Source of the DNA: Ficedula albicollis
Lineage: Eukaryota; Chordata; Aves; Passeriformes; Muscicapidae
Assembly: GCF_000247815.1 (NCBI RefSeq)
Contig: NC_021674.1
Span: 76,998,393-77,062,392 of the forward strand
Length of the DNA: 64,000 nt
Direction of reading: 5' to 3'
A program made the translations under genes and the position numbers. Every line of letters starts with the position of its first letter. Position 1 is the first letter of the stretch. The notes under the pieces are model-generated. The model ran no database searches. It saw only the letters and a program-made list of their open reading frames with translations, and was not told the origin of the DNA. Below are positions 51,501-64,000 of this stretch, piece after piece.

Positions 51501-52923
51501 ATCGTTGTGCACATGGAAAAAAGAGTATGCAGAACATGGTAAAGCAAACACAAGACTCAGAAGAAATCAAGCCATGGAAAACTGCAGCAGGTAATATTTT
51601 TTTTCTGCACCCATACCACATGTGATTTACCTCTAAAATGCTTTGATGAGACAACATAAGGGAATTCTAAAAATGTTACCAGCGACATTGATGCCTATCT
51701 GCTAACTGATCTTGCTGCCTCAGTAGGATTATGGGCAAAACTGTCCAAAACAGGAGAAATCTTTCCCAAAGGATTCACATCTCTTACGCATTTCAATGTG
51801 TTTAATGATTATCCTGAAAACTTACGCTCCACTACTGTTTAATTTTTAAAAAAATTCTGATTCTACTGGTATTCTGGTTTCAGTATGAATATTACAAGTT
51901 TCTCTGTATGCTTAGATACATTTTTGAGTGGATAATTGTGCTGCTTTTGTCTGGGGAAGAGTTAGCTTTTTTTATAGTTACTCTCCATGACAATTTGGAT
52001 GCCTAGCCTCAACTGACACTCTGAAAGTACACATTCCCCACTGAATTTCTGAGTTCACCATCCTGGAACTTATTCCTTGAATTTCACATAGCTCTTAGGA
52101 CAGTATCTGTTTAAAAAAGCAATGAAAGCAAAATTTTCATTTCCTGGTGCAATACTCCTACACTTAGAATACTCATGCAGAGAAAGTTTGTATTGAAATT
52201 TCTCCTTTCACTAATTACTTAAGACCTGCACTTCCTACCCTAACAAATAGGTTAAAGAGCACTCTTTGAGGGAGGACACAGAGTTGTCAATAAGTGGTGA
52301 AGTGCTCAGCAAGCACTGACAAATCTTTCAAAAAATACCTGTTCACAGAATTTCAGATAGGTCTTCACACCCATTCTAGTCCATCTAAGCTGTGCCTCAC
52401 TCAACCTGATGATTTATGGGACTTCTTTTCTAAGATAATTGATTTTTTGCCCTCCCAAGTGTGGCTGTGGAATCTTAACACAGGTTGCTGCTGCGTATCA
52501 AACACCTTCCCAGTTAAACTCCTGTCATTAATTTTGAAGGGATGAAGTGCCTTTCTAAATGTATATCTAAATTACAGATGGAAAAAGAATTTAGATAACA
52601 TTTCATTATTTTATATATTGAAACTCTAAATTACTACTTATTGCAAAGCTTTAAAACACAAGACCTTAATTAATACAATATTGGTCAGTATTGTAAATGT
52701 TGACTTTTAGGTTTTTAACAATTATTACCTGTATTTTAAAATTATTTTGTATGGAAGAAACATAGTTCTGTACTTTTGAATGATATAATTTATTTTCTCC
52801 TCATTGTCAACTTCATTACACTATCTGATACGCTCTTGGAGGGTTTCTCAGTATTTGGTAACTAAGCACTAAGGTCTCAATGCATGTGATTATTTATTTG
52901 ACAGACAGTTTATCCTCTTCCTT
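51501..52923. other. Unique non-coding DNA
   Basis: No gene or repeat was recognised. An 83-codon plus-strand frame at 52294-52545 has no recognisable domain. Confidence 0.5.
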
Positions 52924-53067
52924 AGGGTTTTTTGTGGTTTTGTTTTGTTTTGTTTTGTTTTGTTTGGGGGTTTTTTTGTGGGTTTTTTTGGTTTTTTTTT
53001 TGGTTGGTAGGTTGATTTTTTTTTGTTTTTTTTGGTTGGTTGGTTGTTTTTTTTCTTGGGGGGGTGG
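52924..53067 (+). repeat. (TTTTG)n and T/G-rich tract
   Basis: TTTTG units at about 52938-52963 are followed by T and G runs and GGTT units to a final GGGGGGGTGGGATG. Opposite-strand frames through it are lysine-rich artefacts. Confidence 0.9.
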
Positions 53068-53478
53068 GATGTTTTTTGGATAGCGAGGTTTTATCCTTAT
53101 TTTCAATTTAACTTCCTAATTTTTTCTATGATGATTGCTCATGACAAAGGAATGAGAACATTTCACAGTTTTATTTTATTCCTTATTTCTTCTATCTTTT
53201 TTCATTGAGTGCATATAACCGTCTATCTATAGTTTTCAGCAAGCTGCCCTAATTTAATTTAAAACGCATTAGCAACAACAAAGTTTCTACTCCATCACTG
53301 CCAATTTGACCCAAAGAATTCAAGAGTAAATCAACAATATGGTGATTTTTGAAAAGCTCTGACTATTTCAGTTTCTTGGAAACCTCCTTTGTGATACAAA
53401 TCAAGGCCCTTAAGTCCTGGGATTTTTTCCCAGATTTTAGGAAGATCTGTTCAGGCTACAGGCAACTGTTATTTAAAG
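53068..53478. other. Unique non-coding DNA
   Basis: Nothing was recognised in this gap between the T/G-rich tract and the CR1 fragment. Confidence 0.5.
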
Positions 53479-53949
53479 AATCACAGAATTGCAGAATCAC
53501 AGAATGGATCTGATTGGAAGGGATCAAAGTGGGACACCTGATCCAACCTTCCTGCTGAAGGAGAGTTGTTTTAGAGCACAGGATTGTGGTTCTTGAATAT
53601 CTCCGACGAGAGACTCCGTAATCTCTCTGGGCAATCTGTTCCCGTGCTTGGACCTTAACACACACAGTTAAGGTCTGTCTCATATTCTAGTGGATATTTC
53701 TGTGCATCAGTTTCTGATCAGTGCCTCTTGTCCTATGGCTTGGCATCCCTCCTTCCGGATGCTCCACTGGACCTGCTCCAGGAGCTCCAGGTGTCTCTTG
53801 TACTGGAGAGCCAGAACTGGGCACAGCACTCCAGACGTGCCTCACCAGGGCTGAGTGAAGGGGCAGGATCACCTCCCTCAAACTGCTGGCACTGCTCCTC
53901 CTATTGCACCACAGGACACTCTTGGCCTTCTTGGCCACAAGGACACACC
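53479..53949 (-). mobile_element. CR1 fragment, minus strand
   Basis: The plus strand starts AATCACAGAATTGCAGAATC and then ACAGAATGGATCTGATTGGA, which is the reverse complement of the CR1 3' terminus with two copies of the terminal octamer-like repeat. It goes on with ATCTCTCTGGGCAATCTGTT, GAGCCAGAACTGGGCACAGC, CTCCAGACGTGCCTCACCAG and CTTGGCCTTCTTGGCCACAA. It is 5'-truncated at about 53949, well short of the RT motifs. The 91-codon plus frame across it is antisense to CR1 and not a gene. Confidence 0.93.
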
Positions 53950-56900
53950 CTTGACTTTAATAAATTTCTTCATTGGTATAAAAATGTAATGAATAATAAA
54001 TAGACTATTAATACATTTGATGCATTATTAGAGGATAGAAGACATCTTAGATGTGTAACTCAAAGCAATAGAATTACAAAAAATATGACAGAGTGACAAA
54101 AAATAATTGTACTGAGTTACTGATATAACATCCTTTAGGTAAGATTCTCAAAATGTAAGTTTAGGGAAAGAGAAAGCATACATTTAAAAAACCCTTAAAA
54201 ATTGCTTAAAATATATTGTGATAGGAATGCTTATATTTGCAGAAGATGACTGTAATTCTAAATATTGCTGTTGGTAATTCAGAGTGGAAGATGATTTTCT
54301 GCTTTCAGTATTTTGTACATGTAGTTATATAGGATAAAATTCCTGCCTGAAAAATACAATTTTGTGGGCTTCATACCTTTGATTCTTGTATTGTGGAGCT
54401 AAAAGAGACCAAGCTAAAGCCTAGATCTCGGGCTAGAATTCTGGCAAAATGAGAAAAAAAATCTCATAATTCATAATTGATAATTAATATATTTTAAAAA
54501 GATAGAAAAGTAGGACTGGACAGGATAATGACTATTAAAAAACCTGTCATAAATATTCTAATGGATATTTAGTTCCTGTGACACAGATCACTATTATTTT
54601 GGTTTTTCTGGTCCTCATATTAATGCAAAAATTCATGGTTTTACATGTGGAAGCTTGCCAGTGCTTCCAGTGGTATATTGACTCATCGGAACACATAAAA
54701 GAGATGCAAATGTCCTTCATGACTTACAAATCCTAGGCTGAACAATCACCACAGGGGCATTTTCTTATCCAGTGAAGTCTTTATTTGCCTTGTATTTGAA
54801 TAAGTACTCGCCAGTAAAAAATGTGTTTCTGTTGTTTGCATGGGAACAGGGGAAAGAGCAATGGACATTGCACAAGGAAGGGAACTATATCCTAGGCAGT
54901 GTCTCATGTCCTTGAGAAAGGTTCTTGGCCCTCTGATATCATTGAGACATTCTACTGCTCTTTTCTACCCAGACAGCAGCTGGATCTGACCCCGGATTGT
55001 TGTCAGGTTTTCTCATTCCACTGTCAAGGACATCAGAAAAACATGAAAGGCCGTTTTGGTTTTTGTGCCTGGGGGTTGTACCTGCTCACTTAACAATATT
55101 TGTACAGGAAAGCCTCTTGAAAATAAAAATATTTAAAACCAACAGTGCTCAGAGTTTTGAGGATAACAATAGCAACAGTGCTGTTAAAATTGAGATTTTG
55201 ACAAGACACAACTGCTAACATAAACACAGCCTCAGAAGACCTAGAGGAGTCATAAGGTTTAAAGGGTTTAGAGTTGAACTCAAAGGTTTAAAATCAAGCC
55301 ATATCATAAATTTATGCTAAAGGGGTCTGTCTGTCCTTCTCAGTGCACATGGCCAGTACTTCATCAATTTGAGGTGGCTGGGACACAGGCTAAATCCTCC
55401 CATTTTCTGCTGTTGGTCTCAGAAGCACAGAAGCACTTTGTCACGCTGCTGGAAGAAATACCTGCTCTGATTTGAACAAGACTGAGCTTCTGTGTCAGGC
55501 TTGCTCTGCATCTGGCCATCCATGTCTTGTGTTTATCATAGTCTTTAATTTAAACACTGAGTCTGTAACAAAATTATATGCTATTCAAATAACAAGCAAA
55601 AAAAACCCCTACCACTATCATTTTTTAGTGTGCCAAAATTATATATTTCAAATGAAAGCACAGACATACAAAACCCCTATTAAAGAAAAATTACAATTAA
55701 AAAAAAAAAGCATATTAGGACCTATAAGAAACGGAAAATGATTTCTGTTTATGCTTCTCGTATGTTTAATTGCAAAGTTGAGTGAATACTGCATTCCAGG
55801 TAATGTAGGCAATGAGGCAAGGAAATAGGTTAATCAGTTCCATATAACAATAATCCTACCACACCTTCCAGGAACAGAATATTTTAGCTTTTTTTTGTCA
55901 GTTATAATTAGAAATAAGAAAACTGAGCAGGAGCAACAGAATCTGCCAATAATATTTCATGATGTTTACTCCAGGATTAAAAAGTCAGATGCTGTCATTT
56001 TCCAAGATTAATATACAGAATGTAAGAAAGCAAAAGTTTTATGTATTGAAAACAATACATCAACTTTTTCTAGTGTGATTTAAAAAAAAAGTTAATTTTC
56101 TGAAAACTGTATATTTTGCCTCATTTTTACAGAAATACAATGAAGTTTGTGATCATTGCTCCATGATGCACTCTTGGAAAGACAGTAACACCACAGTTTG
56201 CCTGATTATCTTCAGGACATCAATAAATCTGAATTAGGACTATTTGAAGAAAGAAAAATTATCCTACAACCAACTGGTTTGAACTTTGACAACATATCAG
56301 CATTTGCAACCAGTACCCCTGAGATTAATTTTGGAGAACATCCCTATGACTACAGAGTTAATGGGAAATGAAAATGAATATTTGCTTGAAGTTAATTGCT
56401 TGCCTCATGTATTGCATAATGCAGTAAAGTACACTATCGAAAATTTTTATTTGGCTTTAAAAGCTGTGTAACAAAAGTTTTCAATTACTTTATGTTCATC
56501 CACGAAAGCAATTTCAGAATTATGAAAAGTATTTCACTTTACCAACATTCAATATGCTGAAACACTGAGGTACATTTACAAAGTGCTCATCATGTTTGAA
56601 AGAATTCTGTGCTTTCTATATGAAGTTAGTTTTGTACACTCAGACAGTATATTTTGAAGTTTTTTAAGTATGGTGAAAATCTCTCCATTGCCAAATTCAT
56701 CAGATTCTAAATATTGTATAATTTGAATAATTTTGAAAAGTATCTTCTTAATAATGGATCTGTTAAGACAAAGTTTTAAATTAATGTCCTATGTGCATGA
56801 ACTAATTAATTTTTTTTTAATAAAGCAAAACTAAAAATACCTTTTGAAAGAATAAATGAAATTATATGGTAGCATAAAGATGCATGTAAGAGCAATAATA

Positions 56901-58894
56901 ACATTAATAAGCAGGTGAGCAAAAATATATGTAATATAAAAATATTTTTCAACTCTGAAAAAAAAGAAAACATTTTTCCTATATTTTCTTTGACATAGGA
57001 AAGTTGGTGGTGCCTAGATCTATCTATTTTAGAAAGGCTATGCAGTTCTCCAAGTTTTCAATATCACATGTATATAATTTCCAAATACCATTTTTCTACA
57101 GTTAATTTATTTTAAAATTGTATTTAAAAAATAAACTCAATGAAGAATATTGAAGGAAACTAGTGTTAGTAAGTTAAAATTGCACTTTAGCTTAAATTAA
57201 AATTTATGAGGATCAAAATAAGTTCTACTTCATCATGAACTTAGGATACAAAATGATCAGCTGCTAGAAAAGTCTTAATAGAAAAGAAGTTATATGATTG
57301 TAAATCATAAAGATAAGAAAAAAATTATCTTCAGTAGGCAGGAGTATTGTACTAGGTATCAAAAGTAAACACAAAGACCTCTCTTATATTTTCAGTGAAA
57401 TTCGCTATGATATCTTAACAGTTACCATCAGAATTTTGCTTGAAAAATTCACTGTGATTTTCCAGAGAAAATTCCAATTTTTTAGTAAATCCTACTATTA
57501 TAGACTGATATTGACTGAAGAAAAAATATAAATACGTTTCAGTTTTTCCATAAATTCACTTGACTTTCTTCTACTTGAAAGTCCATTCAAACCTTGAGAC
57601 ATCCCCAAGTAAGATGTTCAAATTAATGACAACCCCAACAACTGAGATAAATTGGAGATTTACCAGGGCATTTCAGGGGCCTTTCTGCCATTCTATTAAT
57701 AATATCCAAAGCAGCAGGCACTCCCACAGCAGGTAATATATCCAGGATCACATCATTTCCATCCACCTCTCCTTTAATTTTGGACTTAGATTTGTATTGG
57801 GTGTGGTCCTAAACTGGCATAAATGTTGACCTGTATCGAGTAATATTTGATTTAATCTCATGTAGAGAAATCTTAACCACCTTCTTTATTAAAAAAATTA
57901 TTTGTGGAGTAGGGGAAGGAAGGTTTCTCTAGCATTAAATGTTAGGTAAAAAAAACCCATGAAATGTGAATATGTGTTAATAATAAAGTATTTGGCCATG
58001 TTAAGAAATCATTAAAATTATTCAACATGGGACAAACGTTACAAATGCTGCAGGAGAGTAGGTAATGCATTAGCTTCAACTGACCTTCATATTAGGCAAA
58101 TACCAACCCTTCTATTGTCAGGGCTGCTCAAAGTGAAACATCTCCACTTCAAAGAGATGCTGAGGAGGAGGGAATTTGATTAAAAGTACAGAAAAGTAGA
58201 TAGTTCAATACAGAAACTGACTAATGCTGTGCATATTCCATCCTGAAATCTGACAGGAAGAGGACTTGTTTGCAACACAATAAATGATGCTTACTAGGAC
58301 AAGGTCTCCATCAAAATCTTTGCACTCTCTTCGAGTTCTCATTGAGCTCAGGAGCAAACCTTATTTCCAAAGCTGCTTTTAATCATGACATTAAATTAAT
58401 TTCTTGTGTAATAGTCATCACCTATATCGAACTAATAAGCCCTACATTACCTATAAGAGTCTTTGAACTTTAAGCCCTGAGACATTTTCTGGACTTGCAA
58501 GAAAAATATATGCAACTATGCTGGAATAATGACAGCATAAAATATGGCAATCACATATTTTTTCACCTATATGAAATGTATATATATAAGCACATAATTG
58601 TATGTGTCTATATATACATTCTTTCTTATGTGCACATACAAAACCACCCATACTCTTGTTCACCTTCCCTTCCTGTGTCTTTGATTAGACAGTTAAGTAT
58701 TTTTCTTGCATATGGCTTTATGCTTAAAATTGACTTATCTTCCTTTATTTCCATCACATAATTTTTCAAATGTAAGTTCAGTGTGGTCTTGTATTTTTCC
58801 TTGCTATCATCATGATGGCTTCTGAAGATTTATCAGACCTTAAAGGATTTGTGTTATCAACTTCCCATATTATTGATGGAAAATGTTCAGATTT
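53950..58894. other. Unique AT-rich DNA
   Basis: Nearly 5 kb of very AT-rich sequence holds no recognised gene or LINE fragment. Only short AT runs are present, for example TATATATA near 58580. Open frames of 60-89 codons lack domains. Confidence 0.5.
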
Positions 58895-58949
58895 TGTTTA
58901 GTTGTGTTTTGGGGTGTTTGGTTTTTTGGTTTTTTTGGGGTTTTTTTTG

Positions 58950-58980
<31 letters not shown>
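58895..58980 (+). repeat. (TTTTG)n and T/G-rich tract
   Basis: GTTTTTTGG-type units are followed by clean TTTTG units at about 58947-58975. It resembles the tract at 52924-53067. Confidence 0.9.
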
Positions 58981-59137
58981 GAGAAATCAACACAATTTGG
59001 AAGTGATAATGAGATTTTTTGATGAATCCCAGACTGGATGTATGAGGTATCCTGCACATATGATGTGAATCAGGGATATGAGGAGATAAAAATCTTCTTG
59101 AGCTACTGTTAAAAAAAAAGTGGAGCTAAGATCTATC
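58981..59137. other. Short non-coding gap
   Basis: Nothing was recognised between the TTTTG tract and the A/C homopolymer cluster. An A9 run is at about 59111-59119. Confidence 0.5.
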
Positions 59138-59208
59138 AAAAAAAAAAAAAAAAAAAAGAACAACACCCCCCCCCCCCCCCCCCCCCCCTAAAAAAAAAAA
59201 AAAAAAAA
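59138..59208 (+). repeat. A20 / C23 / A19 homopolymer cluster
   Basis: A20 (59138-59157), then GAACAACA, then C23 (59166-59188), then T and A19 (59190-59208). As at 21942-22518, a C run sits inside an otherwise single-base tract, here A instead of T. Confidence 0.95.
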
Positions 59209-60178
59209 GTACAACAGTGTGTGGAGCCTTTCTCTCATAATTTCTTAAACTGTAATATCATCTACAAGTATAATAGGTTTTTGACATATTCAGAAAATAG
59301 GCTTAATCTTATAATCCATTTATATTTCAGGTGGTAGAAGTGATATTAACCAGAAAAGACTATGACCTCTGTCTAGTTAATCCTAATTAAAGCTGAGCAA
59401 GAGATTTCTTTGCAAAGTTTTCTGATTAATTCAATACCAGGCTGAACTATAATTCTGGTGTGTGTTATTCTCACTACATGAACAAAAAAAGGTGTGGGGT
59501 CACCCATGTTATGGATCAATTTGAAGAGTTTCAATGATACCTATGCAATGAACTGAGCTAAAATGGAAACAGCAGGGCAGAATAAAATAGGGTTTCCAGA
59601 GAAAAATATCAAGATAATATCATTAACTACTACTTGACAAAATGTCAAAATTCCTGTCCTACCCCCGGCCCTCTACTACTTTTAAGGGTATGTCAAACTA
59701 AACTTCAGATGTTTTAAACCTCCTGATGACAAGGATAAATCAAAAAGTCATCAGAAGTAGAAAAAGGTAAGGTTAAGTTCCCAATTCTAGCTAGCATTGC
59801 TTCAGAGCTGGACAGATGCCCAAAGGGTGGTTTAAATGTGCTGCGTGGTTTCTGGCTTATTTTACTGATTTAGAGCAGGGCAGAGAAGCTGAAAGGAATA
59901 GTACAACTCAACTCAATGACAGTGTCATGCTTATGATATTTGTGTTTATCTTGTCCATGGAATGAGGTAAGCAGCAGCTGGCAGAGCCACATAATGGTAG
60001 ATTTATCCATGTCACTGCTCCTTGCTAACTGTCATCAACCTACCAGGATAAATTCCTATTCCATTTTGTCTTTCAGGTAAGACTTACAAATTCACTGCTG
60101 TAATATTAGGGGACATCTGTGCCAAAGGTGCTCTCAGCCCAATTTAAAATCCACTGGCAAGACTCCTTGGCAGTCAAC
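59209..60178. other. Unique non-coding DNA
   Basis: No gene or repeat was recognised. Confidence 0.5.
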
Positions 60179-60272
60179 CAACAAAACAAACAAAAAAACT
60201 GCAATAAACGAACAAACAAACCAACTAACCAAAACCAACCAACCAACCAACTGCAAAAAAAAACCCTAACCC
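60179..60272 (+). repeat. (AAAC)n / (AACC)n tract
   Basis: AAAC units shift to AACC units (60215-60250) and then to an A9 run. The single CCCTAACCC at its right end resembles telomere sequence but is only one and a half units long. Confidence 0.85.
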
Positions 60273-61431
60273 AAAATCAATGAACAGGGCTCTGAGCTTA
60301 CTTTGTCTTTTTTGAAAGAGAAGTTTCCAGGGTTTTAAACAATCAGTTGTAGGTTACCTGTTCATATTTATTTTCAGAAATCAGCAAAATTAGATGTTTA
60401 AGGGTTTTCCTCTGTTGGCCAATAGATGTCACAATTAGACATATGTGAATTCTGTTCATGACCAGTTTTTTTTTTTTCCCTGAGAAACGGTTCACTATCC
60501 TCACTATGAATAATGTTCAATTATCCAAATACCTAAATATTTAATGTAATAGCCAAAAATTTATTTTTCCCCTCAAAAAAGAGGATTAATCTGAGAAATA
60601 CTCATCTTTTTCTGTGATAAGAACTAGTTATTTAGAATTTGAGATCATAGAGTTGTGTTTCAGAACAGGTTTATAAAGCATTCTTTGGGGGGAAAAATTC
60701 TTGTCAATAAAACTTGTGCATTTCTAATGAAAGTTAAAAATGCCAGAACCTATTTGTATAAGCAATTTAAAAATGAAATAAATATGTATGCAAATGAAAG
60801 TAGAATTGTTGTTTCTTTAATGTGATTTTATTTTGTTTGGGTTTCCAAGATTTCCGCTTTCCCTAACTAAGCTTTTACAGGACTTCAGATTCTTTTCCCT
60901 TTAGGTGAATGGTAAATGCTACAGAAAACCTAGCTTCTTATTGAATCCAGTTCTTTACTGGAAAAAAAAAAAAAAAACTTATCTCCACCCTTAATACCTT
61001 AAAATAAATGTAATGTGCACTTCTAAAATTGGAAGATATACCTAGATATTTAATTCTGCAGGAGTTAGATGAGTACATATTCCTCTGCACTTGGCATTTC
61101 AGTCACAGAGCATGTTGTGACCTTTCCAGTGATCAGGTCAATATTGTAGGGCTGCAGATGGCCATTGAGTAAAAAGCTGCTATTTCCCGCTTCTTCAGCT
61201 TGACTTTCATGCTGTCTCTTTTCCCCATTTGGTTTAAACTATAAGAGCTACAGCAATAATTAACTCATATACTGCTTTACCAGGGGAATGAGAGAAAGAG
61301 CACCGAGTCCTCTGAACTGGGGTGGATAGCATAAAAGTCTTCTCTATAGGCATAGTAATTATTTATAGTCTTTTGACTCTTAGAGTTGAACTGAAATAAT
61401 TTATATGCTTTTTCCAGTTTCTTCAGCTTTC
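60273..61431. other. Unique non-coding DNA
   Basis: No gene was recognised. T and A runs occur at about 60465-60477 and 60961-60976. Confidence 0.5.
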
Positions 61432-62320
61432 TGTGGTGGCTGGTCCCTGGCTGACCAGGCGCTGACCAAAGCTACTCTAATCCTCCCCCCACAGCTGGAC
61501 AGGGGACAGAAAACACAACAAAAGGCTTGTGGGTCACGGTGAGAACAGGGAGAGATCACTCACCAATTACCACCACAGGCAAAACAGACTCGACTTGGGG
61601 AAAGTTAATTTAATTTAATACTGAACAAATCAGAATAGATTAATGAGAAATAAGCACAAATCTTAAAAACACCTTCCCCTCATCCCTCCTTTTTTCAGGG
61701 CTCAACTTCACCCCTGAATTCTCTACCTTCTTCTCTGAAATGTCACAGGGGGACGTGGACTGGTTATGGTCTGTCCATCACAAGTTGTCTCTGCCACTCC
61801 CTCCTCGGGGGGCAGAATCCTCCCACTGCTCCCTGTTCTAGTGGGTGGTCAGTCCCACAGGAGACAGTTCTCCATGAACTTTTCCAGCATGAGTCCTTCC
61901 CAGAGGTTGCAGTTTTTCATGAGCTGCTCCAGCGTGAGTCCTCTGTGGGGTCACAGCTCCTGCCAAGACCCTGTTCCAGCAGGGGCACCCTGCAGGGTCA
62001 CAGTTTCCTTCAGGCACCCACCTGCTCTGGCACATGGGGCTGCAGGTGGAAATCTGTTCCCCTGTAGATCTGCAAGGGCTGCAGGGGCACAGCCGCTTCA
62101 CCGTGGGCTGCACCGGGGGCTGCAGGGGAATCAGCTCCTCCCCTGGTGTCTGAAGGCTTTCTCTCACATAGTCTCATTCCCCTTTTTTTCTGATTTTGTG
62201 CAGGTCGTTTTTTTCTGGCTGGAGCATTTGCTCTGTTGGACATGGAGAAAAGTTCTAGGATCTTCTCCCAAAAGCCTACTCTGTAGCCCCTCCAACTACT
62301 AAAGCCTTGCCACACAAACC
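61432..62320 (-). mobile_element. ERV LTR, near full length, minus strand
   Basis: The plus strand begins TGTGGTGGCTGGTCCCTGGC and ends CTTGCCACACAAACC, the reverse complement of an avian LTR that I recognise as a widespread family, probably ERVL-type. Read on the minus strand, the order is the GGTTTGTGTGGCAAGG start, a GC-rich middle with degenerate GCTGGAGCA repeats (about 61870-62110), an ATTAAA polyadenylation-type signal (61614-61619), the AGTCGAGTCTGTTTTGCC block and the CCAGCCACCACA end. No primer binding site or retroviral coding frames were seen on either side, so it is best read as a solo LTR. A target-site duplication was not evident in the 5-6 flanking bases. Its 178-codon plus and 109-codon minus frames are not viral genes. 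Confidence 0.85.
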
Positions 62321-64000
62321 AGACAAACCTAACTTTAAAGAAAAGTATTAAAATATTTATTTAATGGCAGAACATTAGGTCCAAACCATTTGCAATATGT
62401 AGTCACGCTGAGCTTGACTTCAGAAGATATTTTTAGTTCAGCTTTGCAAGCATTAAAAGAAAGCAACAGCAGCAACTACCAGTTAAGTAGAACCTGAGTC
62501 AAGTAAAAATCCATTATTTAAAACTGCTGATATACTGCTTCGTCCTGCAAATACAAAAACAAATTATATGAGTATGTCAATCAGAAATACATACATGGGG
62601 AGGTAAACAAGAGAGGGGAAGAGGCAAGGAGGGGGAGCTATGCAGTATTTATTTTCTTTTGTACATGTTTAACTTTTAACAAATACAGGGTAAATCCCCT
62701 AGCCTGCAGTTTCATGTGAGTATCTTCTATTTACATTTCTATTACTTCCTTTCTTCATTCTACCATAAATGGAAAAAAAAATACCCTGTTAAGTTCATTG
62801 TGGAAAACCACATAGCATTAAAAAACAGTCATAATTTAAATCAAAGATAAAGTTTTTAAGAGTAGGATTGGACCCCTGTGTTTCCCTTAAATAGGCATCT
62901 GAGAGTGAAAAGCAACTGTGAAGATCTCTCCCAGCTTGTGTTACAAGAAACTTAATCCATTTATTCACTACTATGATGTCCTGCTAACAGGAAACAAGCA
63001 CAAACTAATTAAATGCATCAATTCTTTATTTAAATGCTTATGCTGCATCCCCAAAGAGATGTCCACTGCAAATTGCTCTTGTAGATATTTTGGATTTTTA
63101 AGCTTTGGTTGTAACAGATGTGTAGTGGTTGTTAGCAAATTAGTAGTTATGGTTACTGTAAAGGGAAAACAGAAGCAATTATGGCAACAGATTATTTCAA
63201 AAATATCAGAAAAGCAAGATGAGCTGCTATGTTTCTAATAGCAACTGAACAAAACAAGACCTGTAAACCTATAGGACAAGACCAAAAAGTAAAAAATTTA
63301 GCTTCAAAGGAAGACATTTTATAGAAAGATTTATTGTTTCCAGATGCCAGTTGAAGCTCATACTCCGTGAACATCAGTTGGGTTTATACTCCACAAAAGC
63401 TTCTTGTCATGATTTGTGTTTTACATATTTGTAATCCTTAAGTTTTAATTGCATTACATAATTATGACATGGAAGATTACTTTTGTTTCATACCAGTGGG
63501 CCCAAGTGAGATCAGTGACCTGCAAGAAGAGTGTAAATGAAGAAAGAATTTGAGTGTTTTGTTTGAGGAACCAGCTTCCCCCCAGCCTTTCAACTAATTG
63601 ATTTTTTGAAATAATTTATTTACAGAATTTACTTTGATCATACGTTTGGGTGTTTTTGTTTGCATTTTCTAAATAGCTCTTTGGTTTACTTTATTATTTG
63701 TCTTGTACCAACAGATTCATAAAGCTTGAGACAGGTTCCTTTAGTCAGAGAAAATGACAGACTCCTCTAATGAGGGGTGTCTGACACTGGAGATAAAGAA
63801 GAGAAGAATGTACTAATCTTGCAGCAGAAAGTGCATCAACTGAAAATATTTACTGTTCCTATTAAAAATGAATTAACAAAAACAGGTGGCCTTTTAATTG
63901 AAGCCTTTATCACTCTTTGCTCAATTTCATTTAAATGCAAATTTGAAATCCTTTCTCTAAGCCAATAGAAAGTTGTAACTGAACAAGAACACAGTTTTAC
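62321..64000. other. Unique AT-rich DNA to the window end
   Basis: No gene or repeat was recognised. A 106-codon plus-strand frame at 62918-63238 has no recognisable domain. Confidence 0.5.

Noticed and set aside
60262..60274. Interstitial telomere repeat (CCCTAACCC)
   Set aside because: It has only about one and a half units, inside an AACC/AAAC simple repeat.
61766..62315. 178-codon plus and 109/101-codon minus frames, possible retroviral protein
   Set aside because: They lie wholly within the GC-rich middle of an LTR, which does not encode viral proteins. The arginine/proline-rich composition reflects the degenerate LTR repeats.

Overview
The window looks like AT-rich, non-coding avian nuclear DNA, either intergenic or a very large intron. 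No protein-coding gene, tRNA, rRNA, CRISPR array or bacterial-type feature could be supported. The bird assignment rests on at least seven CR1-type LINE fragments and two copies of one LTR family that I recognise from bird genomes. Several CR1 copies end in the characteristic ATTCTGTGATTCTGTG-like 3' terminus. A passerine or other neoavian source seems likely, but that is inference.

Layout. 1-15 kb is unique AT-rich sequence with a C144 homopolymer beside a GGAA array (2467-2767) and local duplications at 4165-4683 and 9362-9479. 15.3-16.2 kb is a 5'-truncated CR1 on the minus strand that breaks in the reverse-transcriptase palm. 18.6-19.0 kb holds a 150-bp tandem duplication in A/C-rich DNA. 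21.9-22.5 kb holds a C514 homopolymer between T-tracts. 23.7-25.2 kb has an old RT remnant followed by a CR1 copy in which the ORF1 esterase (GDSL) region is joined directly to the 3' end of ORF2. 26.6-28.1 kb is a 749-bp tandem duplication with no difference I could find apart from T-run length. 33.5-34.0 kb has two adjoining tandem duplications of different apparent age. 38.6-39.0 kb is the 3' part of an ERV LTR (plus). 44.0-44.9 kb is a near-identical duplication whose two copies are separated by C92. 47.3-54 kb carries four more CR1 fragments in both orientations, one with a templated internal duplication. 59.1-59.2 kb is an A20/C23/A19 cluster. 61.4-62.3 kb is a nearly complete LTR on the minus strand.

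The open reading frames here are short (mostly 60-150 codons), lack recognisable domains, and the longest are translations of the poly-C tracts. The only recognisable coding matter is decayed retrotransposon sequence: CR1 ORF1 esterase and CR1 RT motifs. No genes work together in this window.

The most noteworthy signals are structural. There are four long C homopolymers, all with C on the plus strand, and an unusually dense set of local direct duplications. At least one duplication (44 kb) looks like two haplotypes or contig ends joined through a homopolymer, so some of this structure may come from the assembly rather than from biology.
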